From contig CM060841.1 of the NCBI GenBank assembly GCA_030762175.1, forward strand, positions 9,821,001-9,885,000: a stretch of 64,000 nt of DNA, written 5' to 3'. The position numbers and the translations under genes are program-made. This document shows positions 45,035-56,619 of the stretch, piece after piece; the first letter of the stretch is position 1, and every line of letters begins with the position of its first letter. The DNA is from Metallyticus violacea. Taxonomy: Eukaryota; Arthropoda; Insecta; Mantodea; Metallyticidae. The notes beneath the pieces were generated by a model. It saw nothing but the letters and a program-made list of their open reading frames with translations. It was not told the origin of the DNA and did no database searches.

Positions 45035-47085
45035 TACAGTTTTTAATTTCATGTTAGAGATCTTACATTAAATTTTTAAAATCAGTTAACGTTTCTCATG
45101 AACTATATTATCCCAAAGTGTACTTCTGTGGTCATATTTATGGAATGAAAATGTAAACGTTTCATAATATTTGTATTTATCATGGCTGGAATACATGTAT
45201 TTACTAATTTCGAACTATTATAAAGTAAATATTCCAAGGACATTAATCGTCAGTGTAATTAACAAAAAAAATATCCCCCCCCCCGATTGGAGCTGCCCTA
45301 CCCTGCGAGAGTGTAGCCGATTGCTGAGGTTGGGATGCCTGGAAGGAAAGGCTACGCTATCCCAAGGATAGCTGCGGGGGGGGGGGGGGTCCGCCGAATG
45401 AACTCAGTTAACTTCATGGCGTAGGTTTCCCAAGCATTCACATTAGCTAGGAAATTGACCCAATCGTAAATCGGACTTGGGAAGCACTGGAGTCCTTCTG
45501 AGCCGGAATCTTTACACAAAATATCGAGTAGTTATTTCTTCGCCAACCCTCCCTAAACGTTACTATTTCGCAGTCTAGAAGTGACAGAATCTGAGACAGA
45601 AAATGATGTTCATCTTCTACAAGTGGACAGTTCTGCAATCTAGTCAGTTTCTGGGCTAATTAAAACATTCGACTTCTTAACATTGTATAATCGGCGAATA
45701 TTAAGTACTTTCATTAAGGAAAGTGTTAAAGGGAATAGGGGGGTCAAAAATCTTATGCCATGCCACTTCTTATAAACAAGAAACCTCTGTGAAGTTTACA
45801 TCCATGATGTTTACACACACCAAGAAAAATTTCTTAGACACTTAGTTCATCTCTTCGAGTTTCATCCTTTTTCCCGCCGTGCTTCTTTTACCTTCCCTCC
45901 TCCTTTCCTGGAGCCTGAGCGAACTTTTTTCTTCCACTGTTTGGGCCTGTGTAATTCAACAAACTCGGGAGTAGAAGGGAAAAAGAAGAAGATGAGGAGT
46001 GGGCACCTTTAGAAAAGTTGCACCACCCTTCCCTCGGTTCCGAAGGGAAATACAATAGTTCGAAGGAGGTCTTGGCTTGAATGTTATTTAATGGCGATTC
46101 TTTGAGTGAGAGAGAGAGAAAGTAGTGCGTACTGCACTGGAATTCCAACTCCCGTATCCATGATACCTCCGCCACTGCACGGTGTAAAGGTTTCCTCATT
46201 GATTGAAGCCCTTAAGCCTCTCCCCATAGCAGCAGCTCTCTCTTTTCCCGATCCCATCACTTGCCCTTCATTGCGAAAGAACTGAATAGAGATAAGGAAT
46301 TGAATAGAGAAAAAAAGAAATTTGTTCCTGCTCTCGTAACGCGGGTAGACCGTAACTCTCCACATTTCTCAAAGTGGATGCTTCGGTGTTCCAGTGGATC
46401 TGTGCTGGCGAATGCTTCCTTCAAGTGTATTCTTGACGGAAAGGGTACAGATAGGCTTATCGCTAATCATAGCGTTGATAATTATCAGTTCAGCCACTTT
46501 CGCGTATCACTTGTTATTTATTTTTACGTCTTTTAGATGATCACAGGCTTCGCAAGGTTTTTGTGCTGCTTGCATGGCGGTTGGGAGGTTGCCGGTGGTG
46601 TCGGATATAGGTTCTGTTCAACGGGCCAACGTACCTATTTTGGAAACATGCACATTATTTTATTTCTTCTCCGTATTCTTGTTACATATTTTAGCAAATG
46701 TGATGTACGGTACTCTTATAGTATTAAACATTACTAATATTTTAAACTGACTTCAGCAAAGTATGTTTATCCTTAATGGCCTTCAAAGTCATTAAAAATG
46801 AGAAAATGCCACTTTTTGCATTTAAGTGTTTTTTATTAATAAATCTGAATAGTTTTGATTTCTTCTTCTAGCTAAATTAGAAGTAAATACATACAAGAAA
46901 AATACAATATATTCACCTAAACATTCATGTTCCTATTTTGGGAAAGTGGGCATGTTACATTGTAAATTAGCTAACATTCAATATTAACACCACTGCACTA
47001 AATTTTGCATTATACGAAAGTAAACTTTTGTTTACTAACACCCTGTTGGAACATTCTCATGTCTAATGTATTGTTTATGGCCGGT
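45035..47085. other. Spacer with C- and G-runs, no gene recognised
   Basis: A C10 run at 45275-45284 faces a G14 run at 45376-45389 about 90 bp away. A GC-richer block at 45840-46260 has overlapping frames on both strands (minus 45888-46199 and 46084-46365, plus 46261-46536) without recognisable domains. Confidence 0.4.
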
Positions 47086-47088
47086 AGT

Positions 47089-47400
47089 CCAGAGTTAGGC
47101 CCCATTCACAATGAAAATTAAACGTAACGTAAACATAACGTAAAAGCTAGAGGCTATGTATTGTAATGGAACCGTTCACAATAAATCACGTAAACATAAA
47201 AATAAACGTACAATTAGACGTAAACTTAGAAGCTTGCAAGGTCCAAGGTTTTGCGTCTACGTCTAACTTAAACTTAAGAAAGGTCAGCCAATCAGAACGC
47301 AGCTGTTCTGTTTGTAGAGCTCTGTGGTAGAGAGAGCTGAACGTCGGTGATTCTGTAAACAGAATGACGTCAATGGACAAAAGATTAATTGCATTATAAG
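47089..47400 (+). mobile_element. Possible 5' end of a PIF/Harbinger-like element
   Basis: Starts GGCCGGTAGTCCAGAG and contains CATTCACAAT and CGTTCACAAT words with repeated AACGTAAACATAACGTAA-type sequence, a style I associate with Harbinger-type ends. Just downstream MTSMDKRLIAL, a stop, then ERYPCSYYSK resembles the start of a MADF-type DNA-binding domain used by such elements. No transposase follows and no 3' end was found. Tentative. Confidence 0.25.
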
Positions 47401-47937
47401 AAAGATATCCTTGCTCATATTACTCTAAGCAAACGTGTTACTGCACTTTGCATGCGCATAAACACTACCGCCATCTGCTCAGAAGCAGCAATCAGCTGTT
47501 AGTTGATCTTCGCTTGTTCTTGTTCTTTCTTCCCCCCCTCTTTTTTTCTTTTTGTTTTCTTCTTTTTTTATTGGCTAATACTTACTTTTGCGTCTTTCAT
47601 TTTGAATGCCTACATACTACTAAGTTGTGTTAGTCTTGTTTCATTATGTTTACATTTAATGTTCATTGTGAATTGGATCTTATTGTCCCGTAAATATGAT
47701 CTTAGGATAATTTTACAATTTTGTGGTGGGACTTTCTTTTTAGAAATGTTATCATTCTTAGAATATGTTTGTGTTCAGCAGTTGTTCTGTGAAGACAAAG
47801 AAGTTAAGTGGCGTGTGTAGTTATTCAGTGGTCAGTTATTATACCAATAAAATTATTTCTGGGAAAAATGCACCCTATGAGATTTTATAGACAAGTATGT
47901 GTATACGTTATTATGCCTTTTTGGCTATAATAATTGG

Positions 47938-47939
47938 AC

Positions 47940-47977
<38 letters not shown>

Positions 47978-47998
47978 GTTGTTGTTGTTGTTGTTGTT
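47938..47998. repeat. Microsatellite (ATT)n then (GTT)n
   Basis: About thirteen ATT units followed by seven GTT units. Confidence 0.97.
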
Positions 47999-48689
47999 AT
48001 TGATCACGTATAAAGTATCGATACCCACAAAATACTATAGGTTCAGTTGAAAGCTCTTCCAGTCATAAACAATACAATGTAGTTTATTATTCCACCACAA
48101 TCAGGTGATAAAATTCTGAACGGGACATCAAAGATGATCTCTTAACACAGATGGACTTCGTAATGAAATCGCGGATGAATAGGAGGTTCATTTTACTATC
48201 TCTGACATGTAGAAAGAGAAAGTATAGAGGAAGATTGTGAATGTTTTCATAACAAATGAGAAACGGGCAAGGAAACACGTTTTAAACAACACAAAACTTG
48301 TTTTTAATTACATGATAGTTCTTTACAGTTTAGTTTTTTTCTCAGTGAATATGCCAACGTTTCCATTTTTTGGTACAGGCTCAATCTCCGAAATAAAAAA
48401 AAAAAAAATATAAGACATTCAAAACTATAACATACTTTGAATTTTTTTGAAATATCTCAAAATTTAAACCGGACAGCCATTAAACGGTTAAGCGCATTGC
48501 TTTATCATATTTAAAATAAACACATGACTTTGTTTTACAGAAGGCATTGAAAATGTTTTCCTTGTACTGTCACATTGTTAAAAACGTTTAATCGCTGTGT
48601 GTATTCTTGTTAAAGTACTTAAAATGTCTTTTATTTCTCCTAATACCTGTGTATCTTCATCTTCCTCTTCTCATTTCGTGCTATAGCTC
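47999..48689. other. AT-rich spacer
   Basis: A-run at about 48397-48409; nothing else recognised. The T-rich frames at 47448-47820 just upstream are not convincing genes. Confidence 0.45.
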
Positions 48690-48985
48690 GGTGTGAGCCG
48701 TGGCCTGCCGCAGCGACATCTGCATCCTCTACCTCCGTCTTACGACTTATAGAGGGCAGTATTGCAGGGGACATGTGATCAGCTGTCAGCACCCGCAGGC
48801 CGCCTATCACGCAGCTTTCGTGATTGAAGAACGCCACCTCTCCATCAGGCAGCTTCTCAATTGTTGGGTGAAACGCGTTCCAGACCTCCCTCTAACTTAG
48901 AAATATCCCTAAGGAGGTACCAGGAGTCGAACCCGGGACTCCTGACCAACACTCAGCAACGTTAATCACATGGGCAAGGAATATG
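48690..48985 (-). mobile_element. Candidate third tRNA-derived SINE (SINE-C)
   Basis: On the minus strand the block opens with a tRNA-like region: TGTGATTAACGTTGCTGAGT, an A-box-like stretch, followed ~30 bp on by CCCGGGTTCGACTCCTGG, a T-arm with B box. A GC-richer body of about 215 bp follows, unrelated to SINE-A or SINE-B. Only one copy is in the window, so the family status is inferred from structure alone. It could instead be a decayed tRNA gene next to unique sequence. Confidence 0.4.
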
Positions 48986-49069
48986 ACCGATGATTTTTTC
49001 ATAAAATACAGTGTTTGTTATTCGATATAGGAGGCATGATCAACTAAAACCCGCCCAATCCCCCGTTGC

Positions 49070-49366
49070 TTGGTCAGTTCCGGGTACCTATTAACGGTGG
49101 TAGCAAATGAGGGAAGAGGCAACTATCCTGCCCCAGTAGGAGTACAGCTGGCTTGCGTCGTTTTATTTTGCAAGCGGCTACTCCGAACCCGTTTTAAAGT
49201 GGATCAACGTGCTTTGATTCAATGTTTGACAGTGGAGGACTATCAGCCGAGAGAAATTCATCCTGACATACGTTTCATGAATTGTGAGGAATGTGTACAG
49301 AAGATAGCGGTGCGCAGGCGTTACGGACAAGACGTCAGCAAGCTCCCGGACCTTCCCCGGAAGTAA
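49070..49366 (+). pseudogene. Mariner-type N-terminal fragment (Mar3)
   Basis: An open frame of 98 codons. From about residue 43 it reads VDQRALIQCLTVEDYQPREI and then CVQKIAVRRRYGQ, matching the first helix-turn-helix of a mariner transposase group (DQRxLIxxLxxExxxPxEIHxR...VRRW). Upstream residues are not part of the family. The catalytic core does not follow; C-terminal pieces of the same kind reappear at 49725-49925 beyond a SINE-A. Moderate confidence. Confidence 0.45.
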
Positions 49367-49445
49367 TGAAACTCTGTTCGCAATGATTCCGCAAATGCTG
49401 ACTGAAATACATAAGTAACAGCGCCTGGATCTGTGTTTGTAATAT

Positions 49446-49719
49446 CTGTTTTTAATAGAGTTTAACTCCATTTTTAACTGCTCAGGCATCATAGACGATG
49501 AACACTGAAGATACATGAGATGAAATGATAAACTGGGAAAGAATTTTTTTTAAGGAAGGAAGCGTTCCAGGCCTAAGTTTAAGATACCTCCTCGGCATTT
49601 ATGAAGAATGAGGAAAGCCTGGAAGAAGCCTCAGTCAGGGAGGATGGTCTTGGTGGAAATCGAACCCTATACCTACTGCTCACGAGTCCGCGTCTTAATT
49701 ACTTCGACCACCAGTGCGA
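49446..49719 (-). mobile_element. SINE-A copy between mariner pieces
   Basis: Reverse copy with diverged head (CGACCACCAGTGCGA at the right end), body with GTTCCAGGCCTAAGTTTAAG, and tail GAGTTTAACTCC on the left. Divergence is high, so the insertion is old. No clear target-site duplication. Confidence 0.9.
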
Positions 49720-49724
49720 TGTGT

Positions 49725-49925
49725 GTCGACAGGACTTCCTCCTGGGCATAGCGTACCTACAGCCCTGACCTTGCGACTTTCATTTATTCGGACCTCTCAA
49801 GAAATTTCTGACGCTTCCACAACGATGATACAGTCGGGTCTGCGGTGCAGAACATGTTCACGGTATTCGATGCTTGGTGAAGCAATGGGATGTTCCTAAG
49901 ACACTACCTCTTGTGTCCTTAAATA
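49725..49925 (+). pseudogene. Mariner-type C-terminal fragment (Mar3)
   Basis: Read across frames: PCDFHLFGPLKKFLTLPQR, then VCGAEHVHGIRCLVKQWDVP. This is the final part of a mariner transposase, with the third catalytic Asp in PCD. Together with 49070-49366 it looks like one deleted Mar3 copy into which a SINE-A later jumped. The catalytic middle is absent. Confidence 0.6.
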
Positions 49926-50593
49926 TTGCTGCTTCTGTATGTAATTCATCATACTGGTTTATATTGATAAATGGGCCCAGACGGATTTCAGTTGATCACG
50001 CCTCTTATATGTCACTGACATTTTTGCTTATGCAAAGACGTTTCATGACGGGATTTTCTTCTCTTCAGTACTGCAATTCTGTCTTCATACATTAATGGAA
50101 CCCCATGCTTCCTCAAAATTAAACATTATCACTAAATGTTACTCAAAGCTCGGTTATAGATTTTTATACGACTTATATTATCATGTCGCAACAATACCTG
50201 AGCAACAAATACTTTATACTGCTGCTCTACAGCTGATTTATTACTCTACAATTTTCTAAAAGCGTACCGATGACAATAGTCGTCAGAACTTTATACTGCT
50301 TTGTTATATTCCACTCACACATCTACCATATGTTCCTGACTTCCAAGAGTTTTCTAAAGAACACAGTTTTCAGTAAACTGTGCCAGTTTCAACAGATTTT
50401 AATTTTAGAGCGTTTATCCAAAGGGAAATTTTGTAGATACTGGTGGTTATTATTTTTATAAATAAAGGTGGGCTTTGAAATGATTAGGGCTTCTTTGAAA
50501 TTAAAGTTATAAAATCCCATCAATTTCTGAACAACCTTATGTATTATTGATATTTGATGTTATGCTCATTTTTCTTTCAACATTGGAAGTTGT
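49926..50593. other. Spacer
   Basis: Nothing recognised. Confidence 0.5.
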
Positions 50594-50887
50594 TGTTGGT
50601 TTGTTTTATTACGGACGCTCTTTAATATCTCAAGCCATCAGCGTACCATCCAATTCAGGGAGTGAAACAGCCGATAAATTTTTGCTCAGAGGTCTCTTCT
50701 TTCAGGTTTGAGGTTATTTTACATGCCGTAAATCTACAACATGGGATCCACGGCTTTACTTCCCTTCTAAAGGAAGTCATGCTTAAGATTTTTACGCCAA
50801 AAAAAATTCATCGACCCTGACTAGGATTAAAATCGCTATCCTGGTTCTATGTGGCAAGTACGGTAACCACTACACCACCAGAAACGA
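50594..50887 (-). mobile_element. SINE-B copy, full length but diverged
   Basis: Reverse copy from the head (CTACACCACCAG at the right) through a mutated B box (AGGATTAAAATC) to the 3' hairpin (ACGGACGCTC...CAGCGTACC) and tail. Many scattered substitutions and no visible target-site duplication mark it as old. Confidence 0.92.
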
Positions 50888-53732
50888 CAATACTGAAAGA
50901 TTTGTATTTCCTCAACATCCCATAAATGTATTAATAATATATAATAAAAGGGCTTAATTAAGTCATGAGGTAAATACATGGTTCGTAAAAATATAGAAAA
51001 TGTAAAGCATAATTTTGCTCACAGCTGTAGTGTTTTAATTGCCCGCAGTGAAAATATTAGGGTTTTTTTTTTTTTTTTTTTTTTTGCCTAGTTTTAAAGG
51101 TTCGCCTCGTCGTATGTCTTGGCTCTAGATTTCATGCCCGTTGAAACCATCTCATTCCGAGCAATAATTCATAACTAAACGAGCTTCACCAGTAAATTCA
51201 ATTTCGTATCCTATTCTCAGCTCTGCTTTGTTAGAAGATACACCTGGGGTTTGGTTTCTGACCGGCCTGAAGCACAGAAATAAGTAGCAGTAGCATATCA
51301 TAATTGCTTATTTATTCGTTTACTAGTGTATAGCACTCAATTCCAACTAAACTTAGCGTTTCTTATGGCAGCTGGAGGATATTTTGATATCGTCCAATGG
51401 TATTTCATTGTAACAGCCACCCGGTGCCTGGTCCACAGTGTTTACATTAAGCGAGTCGCCATCAGACAGTCTAAATAGATAGCTAGCTCGTTCTTATAGC
51501 AGAAGGAGTCGAACTGTATCAAGACCGACTATATTTACCAGACCTCAAATACGGAAAAATGACGCCGACGTGGTCCTATTACTGCCAATAGCAAATACCG
51601 AACTTTCATGCAGCATTATGTTTACAAGAACACTATTTACAATTAGAAAATATTTCCACGGTTTTTTAGAATCTGTAATTGTTTAATAAAATAATATATT
51701 ATAATAATAATTAATACTAAAATTTCTCCACAAGTAATCACAGCTCTCTATAAAATTCACGAATTTCCAAATAACTGGACACCTTAAAATTAATCGACAT
51801 CGTTGAGACAGCATCATGATATTTATCGTCTGTTTCAAGTAAAAGGAAATAATCTTCCTTGGTACTAGTTATAAAACCGGCGTACCTGTCTTGTCTTAAG
51901 CCCGCCTTAATATTCTGCTCATATCATTAAATAAAAATCTGTTCATCTCGCTCCAAAACCCGATTCATTCTTCTAGATCTTTCCTTTCCATTAACCCTCA
52001 CTCTCACAAAAGATAGAAGATTAAGGAAAACTGCACAAAGAAAAGGTTCTTCCTATACATAAATTTTAGTAATTTTAGTAAATTTTACTAAAGTTTTATC
52101 ATTAAATTCAAAACTTGTACGGTGTATACTCTTTATCCACTCCTCCGTTAATTACTGCTATTTAGGAAATGTAAAAATGCTATGCCGTATACTGCCGTAA
52201 TAAAGACATCAAGAGCAAACCCAAGTGGTTCTAACACTGTCAATTAAACAAGTCTCTGGTGTTATTTCACTGAAGTAATATTAACTTAAAAGCAAACGAA
52301 ATAATTAACACGCTACTGTTGATTTACTTCCACCTATAAACTACTGTAATAAGCAGAAAACTTCAAATTAATAACGTAGGATTTTCATATTCAGCCATTT
52401 TGTCTACTATCGATATCTACCTTGGGGACTGGTAAATATAATAGGTCGTGATAAGATGTGTAAGTATCGATACAATGGGGTCCCCATTCCGTAAGTAAAC
52501 AGTTCAAACTGTAGACAGCAAAGTGAGGGAGGCGAGGACTTAAAAGTTCATAAAGAAAGTTTAACAGTCAGGAGTTAGCCATTTTGGAGGAAAACAAAGG
52601 AAGCTAGCACCGTAACTATGTCGATTAAACAAAGTAAATACACAGTAAAAGGAAAGTATAAATAAAGAAAAAATACAAAAAATAGTTTTGACTTTTCTTT
52701 GTCATCCAGCAACCTTGGTAGTACCATGGCCATTTCTTTATCACATTTTTGCAGATCTGCACAAAAATAGGAGATATAAAGGACAAGATGGTAAAAGAAA
52801 CTGGATAAAAAAATGGAATTTATAAGAATGACGTGAGACAAAGTGAAAAGAGATGGAACAAGGAGGATAAAGAACAACAGCTGCTGGAAGAAACGAACAA
52901 GGAAAAAAAAAAAAAAGGGTAGGGGGACTTAAAGTGAATGAACTGAAAACCAAACAGAACATCGACAAATAGGGAGGAGTGTCTGAGTTTCCAGGGAAAG
53001 GGAGCAAGAAAAGATTCACGTCATTCTATTTTCTGAAACTCCTTCTAGCCCCCACACACACAAGCGAAACTTCTATTAGAAACAAGAGCTTTTCGCATCG
53101 GCTCACCCGCTTCCTCCCAGCAGCTGACACAGGAAAAACCGGGAGTTAACCAATCCATAAACGATCAAATTTCCTTTTTATCAGTTTGTGCTGTTGCCTT
53201 ACATTCTTTCCACGATCATTCGAACTAAAAACTACAAGACTTTTGGAAGTGGCATACGAGGCAAAGATGAATCGCTAAAAGTAGGAAAAAAAAGTGAGGA
53301 AACAGAAATAGAAACTGGCTCAGCAGGGAAACAGAAAGTTGGACGATAAGAATAAAAAAAAAAAAAAAAGAAAGAAAGGGAAAGATAATGTCTCTTTGTC
53401 TTTTCTTACAAGCTTCACGGTGGAATGCTTTTAATGTAGAGAGTAGACAAACAGGTTCGACATTATGTGAATTTTGGAAAAACACGCTCGTTGCTCTTTC
53501 GGTTACAAACTTGCAAGGGAGCTAAGATGCAGGTGTACAATAACAATGGTGAATATTGTAAGCATTCCTTACGGACGAAAAAACATTCTTTTGCATCCCC
53601 ATTGTGGAATTTGAAACATCTAACCCTAAGAACGACATAACGTTTCAAAACATATCCTATTTCGAACGTGTGAGATTATTGTTATATTCATATGTGTATT
53701 TAACTTCGTATATGTGTTATACTTACGGAGAA
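50888..53732. other. Long spacer, no gene recognised
   Basis: T-run at about 51063-51085; A-runs at 52903-52917 and 53348-53363. A stretch at 52430-53110 is purine-rich on the plus strand and gives T-rich minus-strand frames (52575-52877, 52741-53019, 53225-53485) that look like composition artefacts. A host promoter or exon here cannot be excluded. Confidence 0.4.
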
Positions 53733-53806
53733 TTCGCCTCACATTTGATCCGGGAAAGCGGGCCGGAGGAAGCCGGTAAAGCGCGAAGTAAACAGCAACA
53801 TTCTAG
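53733..53806 (+). repeat. Left terminal inverted repeat
   Basis: Pairs with 55026-55099. The conserved core is GATCCG, GAAAGCGGGC and AGCGCGAAGTAAACAG. Confidence 0.85.
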
Positions 53807-54099
53807 GCAACATTCCTTCAGTGCTGAGCGAATCCATACGTTTGCGGTTGATGTATTGGCAATAGAATACATTGCACAGGCTCTATGTTATCAGCCGTTG
53901 TTTTGCACGATTTGAAGTGTTAGAAGACGTATTTGCTTGTGCACTTCTTTCTAATTTCATTTTCAGTGCGTGTGTGCATTAAATTAGTTATTTAGAGAAT
54001 TTAATTTCCGGTTGAAAATTTTACTCTACAACACAGAGTTGTTATGTACGATACTTATATAAAAACAGATTCATGCCGACAGGCAATTTGTAATTCCCC

Positions 54100-54953
54100 T
54101 GATATTCGACCTCCAAATAGAGGTAAAAATAGAAACAATCAATAGATTTAAAGAAACAGGGTCGCTTAACTCTAAAATTCGTAGGGTTCTAAATTGGATG
54201 ATGTTGGGGCGTCACTTGAACATTTTTCTAATACATCTTTACGTTGTGTAGCACAAGAAAAGGGGTCTCAAAAACTTCAGTCCATCGGTTACTAAACTTT
54301 TAAAACTGAAACCTTACAGAATTAAATTATAGTCCAAGAATTAAGACCTCAAGACAACTAAAGTAGAGTGAATTTCTGTAATTGGATTTTACAGAATATT
54401 AATGGCGGTATTGTTGATCCACATTTAATCATTTTCTCTAATGAAGCAATGTTTCATTTACGTGGCTACATATGCCACAGAAAATCCACGAATTATTAAC
54501 GAAATCCCTCTGCATGATGAAATGATTGGTGTGTGGTGTCGAATAATGTGACCTATATTATTTTAAAGATACCGGGGAGGTAATAAGGGCAAATAATGTG
54601 CGCAAATACTCACACATTATTTGAACAGTTAACTGTGAAAGATTCTGTCACAGCCCATACTGCTCTTGATTCGTTGCTGGCTATAAGGCAGTTTTTGAAG
54701 ACAGAATTATTTCTAAAGAGTTATAACCCGCACGTCCCCCAGATCTTACTGCGTGCGATTATTATTTGTGAGGAACCTAAAAAATAAAGTTTATTGAAAT
54801 ATACCACACACCTTGGATGAACTGAAAAACAATATAAGAACAGATATTAGCAGGATTATAAAAGAAGAACTTTTGCCTGTGAATGCAAATTTCATCACAA
54901 GATGTCGGGAATGTGTGAATGCCGAAGGCCACCACTTTGAGCAACCACTGTAA
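54100..54953 (+). pseudogene. IS630/Tc1-type transposase pseudogene
   Basis: In order: ETINRFKETGSLNSKIRR (DNA-binding), LKPYRIKL, then FYRILM and a one-base shift. The core has FSNEAMFHLRGYICH, where the first catalytic Asp is Asn, and ENPRIINEIPLHDEMIGVWC. QLTVKDSVTAHTALDSL follows with the second Asp lost or displaced. The C-terminus is open and well kept: HTLDELKNNIRTDIS, EELLPVNANFITRCRECVNA and EGHHFEQPL, then TAA at 54951-54953. This is the group whose proteins end in GxHFQHLL. Several shifts and stops inactivate it. Terminal repeats lie on both sides. Confidence 0.8.
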
Positions 54954-55025
54954 CTCAAAATGATAATTGAGTGCATCCATATATTAATGAAAGCTTATGA
55001 GTAGAATACTGGGAAAATTACGGAT

Positions 55026-55099
55026 CTAGAATGCCACTGTTTACTTCGCGCTCTATAGGCTTGTCCCTGCCCGCTTTCTCGGATCAAGCGTGGGGCGAA
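55026..55099 (-). repeat. Right terminal inverted repeat
   Basis: Reverse complement of the left repeat with scattered mismatches. Confidence 0.85.
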
Positions 55100-55458
55100 C
55101 TGCCTGCACATCCGCATGAAAAACGAACAAATTTTAAAGGCGGCGAGCGTTTCAATTTTCGTAGTTAAGGAATAGAATCAGTACATTTGTTAATTACTTC
55201 GAAATACTAGTTTGTTTATTTTTTAAAGTTATAAAGTTAAAGAAATATGAAAATACTAAAATACTTACACAATCCTAGTCTTCGAAACTTAGAACCCACT
55301 AGCCCGTTATAGGGGGAAGGGTAGGGAGCGAGGCTAAGAGAAACAGAAGATTCTAGCACTAGTCCTATACGGAGCGTTTCTTTTTTTTCTTCTTCTTCTT
55401 TAATGCATTAAGGAAGCAGAAAATTTCTTTGTATGAATAAAGGATAAAAATCACACCA
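55100..55458. other. Spacer
   Basis: Nothing recognised; CT-rich tract at about 55380-55402. Confidence 0.5.
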
Positions 55459-55465
55459 AGAGCGA

Positions 55466-55733
55466 TTTCATTTCGTTTATTTATGGACGCTCTTTAACAT
55501 CTCAGGTCATCAGCGTCCCATTCAAATCAGGGCGTGAAGCGGCCGATAAATTTTGCTCATAGGCCTCTTCCTTCAGGCTGGAGGTTCTTTATCGTGCCGT
55601 AAATTTGCGACATGGGACCCATACTTAGGATTTTTACTCCCGAAAAATATCCATCGGCCCCCGCCGGGATCGAACCCGCGACCTCGGGTTCAGGAAGCAA
55701 GTATGGTTATCACTGTACCACCAGGATCGACCT
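55466..55733 (-). mobile_element. SINE-B copy with 7-bp target-site duplication
   Basis: Reverse copy with intact head (CTGTACCACCAGGATCGAC at the right end), B box complement GGATCGAACCC, and 3' hairpin. About 25 bp of the body (the CGGCTTTACTTCCC segment) are deleted. AGAGCGA at 55459-55465 and 55734-55740. Confidence 0.94.
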
Positions 55734-55740
55734 AGAGCGA

Positions 55741-56610
55741 AAGCTACAATGACGCATATGATCACCTGCCAGGTAAAGATCGAAAACATGGGAAATGTCT
55801 ATAATAAGTACATTTCTTTTAGCCGTGCATTATTTCACGATAGCTCAAGTAGATCAATGAAAATCTTAGCTAGTACTAAAGCAAACCGCTGTTTCCTAGC
55901 CGGCACATATAAAGATTGCAGCGTAAGATTGTTGAGTTGTAATTAAGTCTATCAAGCAAGAAGATGAATGAACAATATTCTTAAGAGATGCATTTAGAAA
56001 CTAGGGCAAGTGTAGGTTGTGCTGACATCAATAACACTTTGGAAACATAACAGTTTTATAATGCGATAGAGTTAATGTCACAGTTTGTTTAAATGTGTCA
56101 AGCAGTAGAGAGTCAGCAGAGATAGACCGATAGGCTCCATACTCTGCAAAGTGAGGAACCTTAAGACTTTGGCGATGGCAGCATTTCAAAGGTATGGGGA
56201 ACAGCATTTCTGATTCTAGACCTAAAGTGTTTGCTTAGTTACAAAATATAGTTAAAGCCCTCTATAGTACAAGTATGGACACGCTCCATTTTGGGCCTAA
56301 CCGTCTCTAACTCCCATAAGACTACGTGTTAAGTTTCTGTCGTTTTACTCCATTGTCATAGAGTTAATTTCTAAAACATTTGTGTTATACTGTTGAATGA
56401 TACCTTCTGAGCCTGTTCATGTTCTTTTTGCATTAGAAGGCCTAGATCAGACAGAAAATACATACTTTTGAGACTATGTCAGTTATGTTTACGGCACTTT
56501 CGCGTAGTACCGCTTCCGAACTCAGCGGCCAATCACGGGTCATTTGCCGGCAGAGGAAAAGGCTGTCATCGATTAAAGCAGAAATCGCATTAAACGTAGG
56601 CCTTATTAAT
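55741..56610. other. Spacer
   Basis: No gene or repeat recognised. Confidence 0.5.
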
Positions 56611-56619
56611 TACATCCTT

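Larger units (their letters stand above)
53733..55099 (+). mobile_element. IS630/Tc1-type transposon with 74-bp terminal inverted repeats
   Basis: 53733-53806 and 55026-55099 are inverted copies of each other: TTCGCC...CAC, then TTGATCCG(G/A)GAAAGCGGGC, then AGCGCGAAGTAAACAG and CATTCTAG. Both arms are 74 bp. They enclose a decayed transposase gene on the plus strand. I could not identify the target-site duplication. The total length of 1,367 bp suits a Tc1/mariner-superfamily element. Confidence 0.85.

Noticed and set aside
52575..53485. Large hydrophobic minus-strand frames as membrane proteins
   Set aside because: The F/L/S-rich translations come from purine-rich DNA read in reverse; no conserved motif or start context supports them.
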